A stretch of DNA of 29,224 nucleotides from Bacillota bacterium (lineage in GTDB: Bacteria; Bacillota; Clostridia; Lachnospirales; Lachnospiraceae), in the NCBI GenBank assembly GCA_023423045.1, contig JAFAGA010000069.1:1-29224 (forward strand), in the 5' to 3' direction. The position numbers were made by a program, and so were the translations under genes. A model generated the notes under the pieces. It saw nothing but the letters and a program-made list of their open reading frames with translations, searched no databases and was not told the DNA's origin. Positions 20,911 to 29,057 of this stretch are shown here, piece by piece (the stretch's first letter is position 1; each line of letters opens with the position of its first letter).

Positions 20911-21297
20911 GTGAATAAAGAACTGGAGAACAGAAACACATACACAATACATGAAAACGGCAAGGTTGGCGAGGTGCAGATAGCGGATGAAGTTGTTGCA
21001 ACTATCGCAGGATTGGCAGCTACTGAAGTAAAGGGCGTATCGGCGACCTCCGGTAATGTTACCAATGAGCTTGCCGGTAAATTAGGATACAAAAACCTGT
21101 CCAAGGGAGTTAAGGTAACAGTCAGCCCGGATGCGGTATCCGTAGATATGGCATTGACCCTGGATTATGGCTATGGTATTCCTGAAACTGCAAAGCAGGT
21201 ACAGGAAAAGGTAAAATTGGCGATAGAGAACATGACCGGTTTGCAGGTCAAAGAAGTTAATATCCGAATTGCCGGAGTGAACATCGTAAAAGAGTAA
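20911..21297 (+). CDS. Asp23/Gls24 family envelope stress protein
   Basis: The 128-residue protein is an Asp23/Gls24 (B. subtilis YqhY-like) protein; members are abundant, often linked to cell-envelope stress and placed next to nusB. The core shows GEVQIADEVVATIAGLAATEVKGV, then KGVKVTVSPDAVSVDMALTLDYGYGIPETAKQVQEKVKLAIENMTGLQVKEVNIRIAGV, the family signature. GTG 20911 is chosen because GAGGAGGT (20896-20903) is at the right distance and it precedes the conserved region. Upstream in-frame starts would add up to 40 residues of non-conserved sequence. A repeat-rich gap follows before nusB. Confidence 0.93.
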   Translation: MNKELENRNTYTIHENGKVGEVQIADEVVATIAGLAATEVKGVSATSGNVTNELAGKLGYKNLSKGVKVTVSPDAVSVDMALTLDYGYGIPETAKQVQEKVKLAIENMTGLQVKEVNIRIAGVNIVKE

Positions 21298-21311
21298 AAC
21301 TATTCCAGAGT

Positions 21312-21357
21312 GCTGTATCGGAATTCAATCTGCTTATACAGCGAATTCCGATACAGC
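21312..21357. terminator. Long inverted repeat after asp23
   Basis: GCTGTATCGGAATTC (21312-21326) and GAATTCCGATACAGC (21343-21357) form a perfect 15-bp stem with a 16-base loop that itself contains another ATACAGC. It begins 15 bp after the asp23 stop. Only TCTTACT follows, so it may be a partial terminator or stabiliser that separates asp23 levels from nusB. Confidence 0.6.
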
Positions 21358-21371
21358 TCTTACTAACATGG

Positions 21372-21393
21372 GACAAGCGGTTTGCCGCTTGTC
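21372..21393 (-). repeat. REP-like hairpin unit, copy E (diverged)
   Basis: GACAAGCGG/CCGCTTGTC is a perfect 9-bp stem with loop TTTG. It shares the flanks of the neighbouring units (AACATG before, ATTGTTG after) and lies 36 bp ahead of copy C, so it is read as a diverged member with a wholly replaced stem. Confidence 0.55.
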
Positions 21394-21407
21394 ATTGTTG
21401 AGCATAA

Positions 21408-21432
21408 GAGTGGTGCGCAAAGCGAACCACTC
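21408..21432 (-). repeat. REP-like hairpin unit, copy C
   Basis: GAGTGGT/ACCACTC (21408-21414 and 21426-21432) form the stem, with GCGCAAAGCGA in the loop. The flanks are CATAA before and GTTGTTG after. It is in the opposite orientation to copies A and B. Confidence 0.85.
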
Positions 21433-21446
21433 GTTGTTGAACATAA

Positions 21447-21471
21447 GGGTGGTGCGCAAAGCGAACCACTC
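21447..21471 (-). repeat. REP-like hairpin unit, copy D
   Basis: This is identical to copy C except for one stem base (GGGTGGT, making a G-T pair) and lies exactly 39 bp downstream, so C and D are a tandem pair. It sits about 80 bp before nusB. Confidence 0.85.
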
Positions 21472-21554
21472 GTTGTTTTCTTAGCAGCAGAAATTTGTGC
21501 TTGGTGCAGGCTTCTGCTGTATGCGTGCGCTAACAGATTAGGAGGAAATGCACT

Positions 21555-21950
21555 GTGACAAGAAGAGAAATCAGGGAACATATTTTCCTTATGCTATTCC
21601 GGAAGGATTTTCATGGGGAGAATGAATTAGGTGAGCAGATGGAGCTATATATCTCCGAGCTGGAGACGCCCACCATGCAGGAATACGGATATCTGACTTC
21701 ACGCTTTCAAGCAATCCTGGAAAAACTGGATGAGATTGATGTGATTTTGTCGGAGGCCTCCAGCGGATGGAAGCTAAACCGTATGGGAAAGGTGGATTTG
21801 ACCATTCTGAGGCTGGCGGTATATGAGCTGCGCTTCGATGAGGATATTCCGGATAAGGTTGCCATCAATGAGGCCGTGGAGCTTGGTAAAAAGTTCGGAG
21901 GCGACGAATCGCCCAGCTTCATCAATGGAGTGCTTGCCAAGCTGGCATGA
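21555..21950 (+). CDS. nusB: Transcription antitermination factor NusB
   Basis: NusB binds boxA RNA with S10 in rRNA antitermination complexes. The 131-residue all-helical protein begins TRREIREHIFLMLFRKDF (the arginine-rich, RNA-binding helix) and ends with AINEAVELGKKFGGDESPSFINGVLAKLA, the NusB signature. The start is GTG 21555, nine bases after AGGAGG (21540-21545); the nearby ATG 21548 is out of frame. It follows the hairpin cluster and precedes xseA by 45 bp. folD, often found between nusB and xseA, is absent. Confidence 0.96.
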   Translation: MTRREIREHIFLMLFRKDFHGENELGEQMELYISELETPTMQEYGYLTSRFQAILEKLDEIDVILSEASSGWKLNRMGKVDLTILRLAVYELRFDEDIPDKVAINEAVELGKKFGGDESPSFINGVLAKLA

Positions 21951-21995
21951 AGCTTCCTGTCATAGGGCAGGCGCAGGAATTATCGTGGAGGATAT

Positions 21996-23201
21996 ATGGT
22001 ACAGGCATATTCCGTTACTGAGATCAATCAGTATATTAAGAATTTATTTATAAGAGACAGGATACTGAACCTTATCCATATTAAGGGCGAGGTATCCAAT
22101 TGCAAATATCACACCTCCGGGCATATCTATTTCACATTAAAAGATGCCCAGGGGCAATTGGCTTGTGTAATGTTCGCCGGACAGCGCCGGGGATTGCAGT
22201 TCCGGCTGGAGGAAGGCCAGAGCGTTATTGCCGGCGGCAGTATCAATGTCTATGAGCGGGATGGAAAATACCAGCTCTATGCCAGTGAGATCGTTCTGGA
22301 TGGGCAGGGCAGACTATATGAGAGATTTGAGAGACTGAAGAAGCAGCTGGAGGAGGAAGGGCTGTTTGAACATTCGCATAAGAAATCGATTCCTCCTTAT
22401 CCCAAAAAGGTGGGCATTATAACGGCCTCTACAGGGGCGGCAATTCAGGATATTGTGAATATTGCCAGAAGGCGCAATCCCTACGTGCAGCTGGTTTTAT
22501 ATCCGGCTCAGGTGCAGGGACAGGGAGCAGCCGAGAGTGTGGCCAGAGGAATAGCGGCACTTAACAGGCTTGGACTGGATACGATCATTGTGGGCCGGGG
22601 AGGCGGATCCATCGAGGATCTATGGGCCTTTAACGAGGAGCTGGTGGCAAGAGCGATCTATGCTTGCAATACGCCGATTATTTCAGCGGTGGGGCATGAA
22701 ACGGATGTTACCATTGCGGACTTTGTTTCCGACCTCCGGGCACCGACTCCGTCGGCTGCCGCAGAGCTGGCGGTTAATGACTATCAGCTTTTTCAAGGTA
22801 CCCTCAGGGAATATAACCGGAAGCTGGCCAGGGAGCTTACCCAAAAGATGAATCTCTACAGGAGCAGGGTTAATCAGCTTAGGCTTCGCCTGTTCTATGC
22901 AAGTCCGGCTTATCAGATTAAGCAAAAGAGGCAGCATCTCATCGATACCGAGCAGAAGCTGCAGCAGGGAATAAATCGACGACTGAAGGAAAAACGTCAT
23001 CGGCTGGAGCTGATGATTGCACGATTGGAGGGGCTCTCTCCTTTATCAAAGCTGAGCAGGGGATATGCTTTAATTGTGGGAGAGGATCATAAGCCGATTC
23101 GGAGCATCCGGCAGGTGAAACAGCAGGAGCTTTTAACCGTATCGCTCCTGGATGGAGATATCCGGGCCAGGGCCGAAGAGCTGTATGAAAAGGAGAGATA
23201 G
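21996..23201 (+). CDS. xseA: Exodeoxyribonuclease VII large subunit
   Basis: XseA with XseB degrades single-stranded DNA to oligonucleotides. The 401-residue protein has an N-terminal OB-fold (about 5-100, KGEVSNCKYHTSGHIYFTLKD). The catalytic region follows, with VGIITASTGAAIQDI, VGRGGGSIEDLWAFNEE and SAVGHETDVTIADFVSDLRAPTPSAAAE. The C-terminal coiled region binds XseB. GGAGG precedes the ATG. xseB follows after 82 bp. Confidence 0.97.
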   Translation: MVQAYSVTEINQYIKNLFIRDRILNLIHIKGEVSNCKYHTSGHIYFTLKDAQGQLACVMFAGQRRGLQFRLEEGQSVIAGGSINVYERDGKYQLYASEIVLDGQGRLYERFERLKKQLEEEGLFEHSHKKSIPPYPKKVGIITASTGAAIQDIVNIARRRNPYVQLVLYPAQVQGQGAAESVARGIAALNRLGLDTIIVGRGGGSIEDLWAFNEELVARAIYACNTPIISAVGHETDVTIADFVSDLRAPTPSAAAELAVNDYQLFQGTLREYNRKLARELTQKMNLYRSRVNQLRLRLFYASPAYQIKQKRQHLIDTEQKLQQGINRRLKEKRHRLELMIARLEGLSPLSKLSRGYALIVGEDHKPIRSIRQVKQQELLTVSLLDGDIRARAEELYEKER

Positions 23202-23283
23202 CCGCAAGGGCCGCAAAAGACAAATGTTGTGATATTGTGCTGCCGTCCGGATTCGCGGAGTGGCAGCAGAACGGGGGATTAGT

Positions 23284-23493
23284 ATGGCAGAGAAAGAAAG
23301 AAAACTGGAAGAAAACTTTGAAGAACTAAATCAGATTCTGGAGGAGCTGGAGAAGCCTGAGGTCACCCTGGAGGATTCTTTTGCCCTGTACCAGAAGGGA
23401 ATGCAGCTCTTAAAAATATGCAATGATTCCATTGACAAGGTGGAGAAACAGTTGATTATATTAGGTGAAAATGGAGAAGCAAATGAACTTTGA
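23284..23493 (+). CDS. xseB: Exodeoxyribonuclease VII small subunit
   Basis: The 69-residue protein is a helical hairpin with the family pattern LEENFEELNQILEELEKPEVTLEDSFALYQKGMQLLKICNDSIDKVEKQL. Several copies bind one XseA. ATG 23284 follows GGGGGA; an in-frame start at 23260 is not needed. Its last 11 bases overlap ispA, implying coupled translation. Confidence 0.95.
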   Translation: MAEKERKLEENFEELNQILEELEKPEVTLEDSFALYQKGMQLLKICNDSIDKVEKQLIILGENGEANEL

Positions 23494-24394
23494 TCAGGAA
23501 TGGAAGCAAAGGGTGAAGCAGGTGGAGGAAATCCTGGGGCATTATGCTCCCAGAGAGGAAGGGTATCAGAGGCTGATTGCCGAAGCCATGAACTATAGCC
23601 TGCTGGCCGGAGGGAAGCGCCTGAGACCGACGCTGATGAATGAGACCTATCAGCTGTTCGGCGGGGGAAACCGGGGACTGATTGAGCCGTTTATGGCCGC
23701 CATTGAAATGATACACACCTATTCCCTGGTGCACGATGATCTCCCTGCAATGGATAATGATGATTATCGCAGGGGAAGGAAGACAACACATGTGGTATAC
23801 GGAGAGGCGATGGGCATTCTGGCGGGGGATGGCCTGCTTAATTATGCTTTTGAGACAGCGGCAAAAGCCTTTGATGCCATCAATGACAGTGAGGCATCCG
23901 CATCTGAATATAAAAGGGCTGCACAGGCAATTCGGGTGCTGTCGGTAAAAGCGGGCATCTATGGCATGATCGGGGGACAGGTAATCGACATGGAGGAACA
24001 TCCCGTGGATATCTCATGCAACCGGCTGGACCAGATGTATCGTCTAAAGACAGGAGCACTTGTGGAAGCCTCAATGATGATAGGAGCGATTTTAGCAGGA
24101 GCCTCAGGGGAGGAGATTGACCGGATAGAGCAGATCGCCGGAGATATCGGCCTGGCATTTCAGATCAGGGATGATATTTTGGATGTGACCAGCACCGCTG
24201 AGAAATTAGGGAAGCCGGTACACAGTGATGAGAAGAACGAGAAAATCACCTATGTTTCCTTCATGGAGCCGGATGCTGCCGGTCAGGAAGTGATCCGTAT
24301 CTCGAGCAGGGCGATGGAGGCGATGGAAAGCCTTCCTTACCGGAATGAATTTTTGCAGCAGCTGATCGTTAAATTAATAAACAGAGAGAATTAG
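23483..24394 (+). CDS. ispA: Farnesyl diphosphate synthase / short-chain polyprenyl synthase
   Basis: IspA condenses isopentenyl diphosphate with dimethylallyl and geranyl diphosphate to make farnesyl diphosphate for undecaprenyl and quinone lipids. The 303-residue protein has the first aspartate-rich motif DDLPAMD (Asp85, 86, 91) with RRGR after it, and the second motif DDILD (Asp230, 231, 234). GGKRLRPTL (43-51) binds IPP. The start choice among 23465 GTG, 23471 ATG and 23483 ATG favours 23483, preceded by GGAGAAG. It overlaps xseB and lies just before dxs, so an early and a later isoprenoid step are joined in one transcript. Confidence 0.95.
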   Translation: MNFDQEWKQRVKQVEEILGHYAPREEGYQRLIAEAMNYSLLAGGKRLRPTLMNETYQLFGGGNRGLIEPFMAAIEMIHTYSLVHDDLPAMDNDDYRRGRKTTHVVYGEAMGILAGDGLLNYAFETAAKAFDAINDSEASASEYKRAAQAIRVLSVKAGIYGMIGGQVIDMEEHPVDISCNRLDQMYRLKTGALVEASMMIGAILAGASGEEIDRIEQIAGDIGLAFQIRDDILDVTSTAEKLGKPVHSDEKNEKITYVSFMEPDAAGQEVIRISSRAMEAMESLPYRNEFLQQLIVKLINREN

Positions 24395-24442
24395 TATGCT
24401 TTGATTTTGAGGATAAACAAATATTTGAAATGAGGTGATAAC

Positions 24443-26311
24443 TTGTCAAAGCTATTGGATGGTATAAATCAGGCAAATGATATCAAAGAGATAAAAGAGC
24501 AGGATTATGACAGATTGGCGGAGGAAATCCGCAGCTTTCTGATACAGAATATAAGTAAAACCGGAGGTCATCTGGCCTCTAATCTGGGTGTGGTGGAGCT
24601 GACCATGGCCCTTCACCTGTCTCTGGGCTTTCCCCAGGACAGGCTGGTATGGGATGTGGGGCATCAGGCTTATACCCATAAGCTTCTGACCGGAAGAAAG
24701 GAGCTGTTTCCGACCCTCAGGCAGATGGACGGCTTGAGCGGCTTTCCCAAAAGCGAAGAGAGCGCTTGTGATTCCTTTGATACAGGGCACAGCTCCACCG
24801 CAATTTCCGCAGCCCTCGGTCTGGTGAAGGCCAGGGATTTGAACGGGGAGGAACACAAGGTAGTGGCAGTTCTGGGGGACGGTGCCTTGACCGGCGGTAT
24901 GGCCTTTGAAGCGATTAACAATGCAGGCAGGTTAAAGACCAATTTTATTATTGTGCTGAATGACAATAATATGTCCATCTCGGAAAATGTCGGAGGTTTG
25001 GCGAACTATCTCGCCCAGCTGCGTACCAGTTCAAAATATACAGGATTCAAAGAGAATATGGAGAATACGCTGAACCTGATGCCCGGGGTGGGCAAGGTAA
25101 TTGTTGATAAGCTGAAGCGTTCCAAGGACGCAATCAAATACTTCATGCTTCCCAGTATGTTCTTTGAAGATATGGGACTGACCTATATCGGACCCATTGA
25201 TGGCCATAACATTTCCTCCATGCTGGCAGCCTTTGAGGCGGCGGCAAGGGCAAAAAAAGCCGTAGTGGTCCATGTGATTACAAAGAAAGGAAAGGGGTAC
25301 CGGCTGGCAGAAAGATATCCCAGCAGATTTCATGGTGTTGACCCCTTTGACATAGAGAGCGGAAAGCCGGTAAAGGAAGAAAAGAGTATCTCCTATACCA
25401 AGGTGTTTTCTAATGCAGTTCTAAAGCTTGCCAAAGAGAATGAGAAAATAGTAGCGGTTACGGCCGCCATGCCCTTTGGAACCGGGCTATCCGAATTTAA
25501 GAAGCATTATCCGGATCGGTTCTTTGATGTGGGGATTGCGGAGCAGCATGCGGTGACCTTTGCAGCAGGTCTTGCTATGGGCGGCTTTAAGCCCGTCGTA
25601 GCGATCTACTCTACCTTCTTGCAGAGGGCTTATGATCAGATTATTCATGATGTGTGTATCAATAACCTGCCGGTAATTTTCGCCATAGACCGCGCCGGAA
25701 TATCGGGAAGGGACGGTAAGACGCATCAGGGTACCTTTGACCTGTCCTTTTTGTCCCATATTCCCAATCTGGCGGTGATGGCGCCGAAGAACGGCAGGGA
25801 GCTGGAAGAGATGCTAAGCTTTGCCGCTTCTCATCCGGGCCCGGTTGCCATCCGCTATCCTAAGGGAGAGGCGTATCCCGGACTGGAAGAGGTTCAGAAG
25901 GAGCTGGAGCTTGGCAGGGCCGAGATAATAGAAGAGGGCGAAGGAATTGCAGTACTGGCGGTGGGAGGTATGGTTAAGACCGCGGTGGAGGTAGTGAAAG
26001 CGCTGAGGCAGGAGGGTAAGCGGGCGACGCTGGTGAATGTCCGGTTTATATCGCCGATGGATCTCCAGGTATTGGAGCAGCTGTCCTCCGGGCATAATTT
26101 GTTTATAACAATGGAAGAGAACGTAAAAAGCGGCGGGTATGGGCAGAAGGTGGCTGATTATCTGTGTGAAACGGGAAAAGGCAGTATCAGGCTGGTGAAC
26201 ATCTCGGTTCCGGACCTGTTCATCGAACACGGCAGTGTGGAAGAGCTTCACAGAAAATTCGGCCTGGATGTCAAGAGCATCCTTGAGCGGATTAAAAAAG
26301 CAATAAACTAA
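24443..26311 (+). CDS. dxs: 1-deoxy-D-xylulose-5-phosphate synthase
   Basis: DXS joins pyruvate and glyceraldehyde 3-phosphate to make deoxyxylulose phosphate, the first step of the MEP isoprenoid pathway and a precursor of thiamine and pyridoxal. The 622-residue, thiamine-diphosphate enzyme has GGHLASNLG (His43), DVGHQAYTHK (His74), the TPP motif GDGALTGG (145-152) with NDNN at 173-176, and catalytic Glu367 (IAEQHAVTFAAG). The C-terminal transketolase domain is complete. The start is TTG 24443 with GAGGTGAT just upstream. No ATG precedes the conserved N-terminus. Confidence 0.97.
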   Translation: MSKLLDGINQANDIKEIKEQDYDRLAEEIRSFLIQNISKTGGHLASNLGVVELTMALHLSLGFPQDRLVWDVGHQAYTHKLLTGRKELFPTLRQMDGLSGFPKSEESACDSFDTGHSSTAISAALGLVKARDLNGEEHKVVAVLGDGALTGGMAFEAINNAGRLKTNFIIVLNDNNMSISENVGGLANYLAQLRTSSKYTGFKENMENTLNLMPGVGKVIVDKLKRSKDAIKYFMLPSMFFEDMGLTYIGPIDGHNISSMLAAFEAAARAKKAVVVHVITKKGKGYRLAERYPSRFHGVDPFDIESGKPVKEEKSISYTKVFSNAVLKLAKENEKIVAVTAAMPFGTGLSEFKKHYPDRFFDVGIAEQHAVTFAAGLAMGGFKPVVAIYSTFLQRAYDQIIHDVCINNLPVIFAIDRAGISGRDGKTHQGTFDLSFLSHIPNLAVMAPKNGRELEEMLSFAASHPGPVAIRYPKGEAYPGLEEVQKELELGRAEIIEEGEGIAVLAVGGMVKTAVEVVKALRQEGKRATLVNVRFISPMDLQVLEQLSSGHNLFITMEENVKSGGYGQKVADYLCETGKGSIRLVNISVPDLFIEHGSVEELHRKFGLDVKSILERIKKAIN

Positions 26312-26345
26312 GAATACAGCCGTGCAGCGGTCAATGGAGGTTATT

Positions 26346-27188
26346 GTGAAAGAACGTTTGGATGTATTAATGGTGAATAGAAATTTGGCGGAGTCAAGGG
26401 AAAAGGCAAAGGCCATTATTATGTCCGGCAATGTTTTTGTGGACGGGCAGCGGGAGGATAAGGCCGGAAGTACCTTTTCTTCGGAAGTCTCCATCGAGGT
26501 GAAGGGGAATCCTCTCAAATACGTCAGCCGTGGAGGTTTGAAGCTGGAAAAGGCGATGGAACAATACGAGTTGGTGCTGGAGGGTAAGGTTTGCATGGAT
26601 GTGGGCTCCTCCACGGGGGGCTTTACCGATTGTATGCTGCAAAACGGAGCGGTAAGGGTATATGCAGTGGATGTGGGGACCAACCAGCTGGCTTGGAAGC
26701 TTCGCCAGGATCCCAGAGTAATCTCCATGGAGAAGACAAACATCCGCTATCTTACGCCGGAGCAGCTTCAGGATGAGATTGCATTTGTATCCATTGATGT
26801 GTCCTTTATATCCCTGACCAAGGTGCTTTTGCCGGTGCGTGAAATACTGGCGGCAGGAGGAGAGGTTGTATGCCTGATTAAGCCCCAGTTTGAAGCCGGC
26901 CGTGATAAGGTAGGGAAGAAGGGAGTCGTGCGTGATCGGAAGGTGCACGAAGAGGTCATTGAATTGGTAAGCTCCTATGCGGCTTCCATCGGTTTTCTCT
27001 GCCGGGAGCTGGACTTTTCCCCCATCAAGGGGCCGGAAGGAAATATAGAATATTTATTATATCTGCAAAAAACTGATTTATCTGAACAGAAAGAGGAATA
27101 TCCGGAAAGGGACTTATTTTCATCTGATAAAATCAGACAAGTAGTTGAGAAGGCGCATGGCGTGCTGGCAGAAGGAACAATAAGATAA
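26346..27188 (+). CDS. tlyA: TlyA-family rRNA 2'-O-methyltransferase / S4-domain protein
   Basis: TlyA enzymes methylate ribose in 16S and 23S rRNA in some species. The 280-residue protein begins with an S4 RNA-binding domain (ERLDVLMVNRNLAESREKAKAIIMSGNVFVDGQ, 3-35). It continues as an FtsJ-like methyltransferase with SAM motif MDVGSSTGGFTDC (84-96), DVGTNQL (109-115), and FVSIDVSFISLTKVL further on. GTG 26346 is chosen because GGAGG lies five bases upstream and family members begin KERLDVL. It starts 34 bp after dxs, as in other Firmicutes (yqxC). Confidence 0.94.
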   Translation: MKERLDVLMVNRNLAESREKAKAIIMSGNVFVDGQREDKAGSTFSSEVSIEVKGNPLKYVSRGGLKLEKAMEQYELVLEGKVCMDVGSSTGGFTDCMLQNGAVRVYAVDVGTNQLAWKLRQDPRVISMEKTNIRYLTPEQLQDEIAFVSIDVSFISLTKVLLPVREILAAGGEVVCLIKPQFEAGRDKVGKKGVVRDRKVHEEVIELVSSYAASIGFLCRELDFSPIKGPEGNIEYLLYLQKTDLSEQKEEYPERDLFSSDKIRQVVEKAHGVLAEGTIR

Positions 27189-27236
27189 TCTGTAACGAAT
27201 AATTATTAAACTGCTCTAAAGTTTATGCATAGTATG

Positions 27237-27328
27237 TTGAAAGTGTAGTGAGGAAATGCAAGTTTACTTGCGATTTCCGATCAGAGCTGACGGATTATGA
27301 ATAAGTTTTTATTCATGATATATTGAAA
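27237..27328 (+). ncRNA. Structured intergenic element, copy 2 (before nadK)
   Basis: Counterpart of 20511-20624. Hairpin I is GAAAT-GCAAG (27253-27262) against CTTGC-G-ATTTC (27267-27277) with loop TTTA. Hairpin II is ATTATGAATAA (27294-27304) against TTATTCATGAT (27309-27319). Both copies share TGAAAG at the start, CTTGCGA..TCCGAT in the centre and CATGATATA.TGAAA at the end. Here the end contributes the likely -35 of the nadK promoter. No known RNA class was recognised. Confidence 0.5.
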
Positions 27329-27351
27329 TTTATGGAGTTCTGTGATAGACT
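27323..27351 (+). promoter_or_regulatory. Candidate promoter of nadK
   Basis: TTGAAA (27323-27328) and TAGACT (27346-27351) are separated by 17 bp. The -35 is the last part of the structured element. It would allow nadK-argR expression apart from the long upstream operon. Confidence 0.45.
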
Positions 27352-27398
27352 TTTGTAATGCATGAGCATAGCAGTCATTTGAGGAGAGTAGCAATCAG

Positions 27399-28268
27399 AT
27401 GGACAAGTTTTTGATTATTACCAATATGGAAAAAGATGCGGATCTTCTTATGACCAATAGAATTATCGGTTATATAGAAAAGGCAGGAAAGCAGGCCATA
27501 CGGTCCAGCGTATCCTCTGTTGCGGGGGAGGCCGATCCGGTTAATATTTCTGACGATATCGATTGTGCGATTGTGCTTGGGGGTGACGGCACAATTATAC
27601 AGGCGGCAAATGACCTGATGACTCATAATATACCTATTCTTGGAGTAAATCTGGGCACTTTGGGATTTTTGGCTGAGATTGAAGAACACCATGTTACTGA
27701 AGCGTTGGAACGATTATTTCGTCATGATTACCATGTCGAGAACAGAATCATGATTGGGGCGGAGGTGGCACATAGTGCAAAACTTTTGTACAAGCCGGAA
27801 GAAACTATGGGTTATGCCCTTAATGATATTGTAATCGCAAGGAAGGGACTTTCAAGAATTATCAGTCTGGGTATCTATGTGAATGATTCCCTGGTGGATA
27901 ATTTTCGGGGAGACGGAGTGATTATTTCAACTCCCACGGGATCCACTGCGTATAATCTGTCCGCCGGAGGTCCCATTGTAATGGCACAGGCCGGGGTCAT
28001 GGTGATAACACCGATCTGCCCCCATTCGCTGAGCCCCAGGAGCATCGTGGTATCCGCAGAGGATACGATCAAAGTGGTGGTCGGTAAAAGTAAGAAGACA
28101 CAGGAGGCGGAAGCAATTGCAACCTTCGATGGCAATAAGGTAATCGACCTGGGTACGGATGACGTTATTCTGATAAAGAAGGCGAAATACAACACGAAGC
28201 TGATCAAGCTGAATTATACCGGAATCTATGAGATACTCCGGTCAAAGCTTGGTAAAGACGGAGATTGA
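27399..28268 (+). CDS. nadK: NAD kinase
   Basis: NadK makes NADP from NAD with ATP or polyphosphate. The 289-residue protein has the GGDGT motif (61-65) with VNLGTLGFLAE after it. ALNDIVIARKG is the second conserved motif, and STPTGSTAYNLSAGGPIV provides the substrate-binding region. GAGGAG precedes the ATG. In this order it stands between tlyA and argR, as in many Clostridia. Confidence 0.97.
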   Translation: MDKFLIITNMEKDADLLMTNRIIGYIEKAGKQAIRSSVSSVAGEADPVNISDDIDCAIVLGGDGTIIQAANDLMTHNIPILGVNLGTLGFLAEIEEHHVTEALERLFRHDYHVENRIMIGAEVAHSAKLLYKPEETMGYALNDIVIARKGLSRIISLGIYVNDSLVDNFRGDGVIISTPTGSTAYNLSAGGPIVMAQAGVMVITPICPHSLSPRSIVVSAEDTIKVVVGKSKKTQEAEAIATFDGNKVIDLGTDDVILIKKAKYNTKLIKLNYTGIYEILRSKLGKDGD

Positions 28269-28335
28269 GACGCAGCGGATTGGGATAGTACCTTAATCAC
28301 AGCTGCAATATTAAGAAAGGCGCTGGGAAAAAGAA

Positions 28336-28791
28336 ATGAAAATCAGCAGGCAAAGTAAAATTGTAGAACTTATTAATAAGTATGATATTGAAACACAGGA
28401 GGAGCTGGCTGACCGGCTGATGAAGGATGGTTACAATGTTACTCAGGCTACCGTATCCCGTGATATCAGAGAGCTTAAGCTGACCAAGGTTGCTGTTGAC
28501 GGCGGCAGACAGAAATACATCGTTCTCCAGAAGACAGAGCCCGGTATGAGTGAAAAATACACCCGTGTGCTCAGGGACGGCTTTGTATCTATGGATATGG
28601 CACAGAATATTATGGTGATAAAGACCGTGCCGGGCATGGCCATGGCGGTAGCAGCGGCTTTGGACGCCCTGCAGATGAATAGTATCGTCGGCTGCATCGC
28701 CGGTGATGATACCGTAATGTGTGCTATCCGTACCACAGAGGAAACCGTGCAGGTTATGGAAAAGCTGAGTAAGTTGCTGAATGCTGAGTAA
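28336..28791 (+). CDS. argR: Arginine repressor ArgR/AhrC
   Basis: ArgR is a hexameric, arginine-responsive repressor of arginine synthesis and activator of its breakdown. The 151-residue protein has the N-terminal winged helix with VTQATVSRDIRELKLTKV and the C-terminal arginine-binding domain with GCIAGDDTVMCAIR. The ribosome site is weak (GGGAAAAAG), so translation may depend on nadK. A strong terminator follows, and recN, the usual next gene, is not there. Confidence 0.95.
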   Translation: MKISRQSKIVELINKYDIETQEELADRLMKDGYNVTQATVSRDIRELKLTKVAVDGGRQKYIVLQKTEPGMSEKYTRVLRDGFVSMDMAQNIMVIKTVPGMAMAVAAALDALQMNSIVGCIAGDDTVMCAIRTTEETVQVMEKLSKLLNAE

Positions 28792-28848
28792 ATCAGGAGT
28801 TTGATAGCTCATTGCGCACACTTATAATTGTAAAATAATGTGTTAAAT

Positions 28849-28895
28849 GCATTCTCAATAACTGTTAGCAATACGGTTATTGGGAATGCTTTTTT
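28849..28895 (+). terminator. Rho-independent terminator after argR
   Basis: GCATTCTCAATAAC (28849-28862) and GTTATTGGGAATGC (28876-28889) pair over 14 bp with one T-G wobble and are followed by six T's. It ends the nusB-argR run. Confidence 0.9.
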
Positions 28896-28922
28896 GCTTT
28901 AGCGGGCTGGGGAAACTTTAGC

Positions 28923-28951
28923 TTGCCGAACGTGGGAAAGGATGTTAAAAT
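28923..28951 (+). promoter_or_regulatory. Promoter of yebC
   Basis: TTGCCG (28923-28928) and TAAAAT (28946-28951) are 17 bp apart, just after the argR terminator. It gives a leader of about 100 nt. Confidence 0.5.
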
Positions 28952-29057
28952 ATTAGGGGCTATTACTGGTACAGAATGGATGATACGGTTGAAAGCTAAG
29001 GAGGCGGAGCACTCTTTAGCAATATCAAATAAAATCATAGATTAAGGAGAGTTTAAG

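Noticed and set aside
21372..21471. Possible CRISPR array from the tandem repeats before nusB
   Set aside because: Units are themselves palindromic with a 36-39-bp period and no unique spacers of 30 bp or more; no cas gene is near.
25814..26743. 309-codon minus-strand open frame across dxs and tlyA
   Set aside because: It is antisense to two well-supported genes and shows no domain; a by-product of their codon use.
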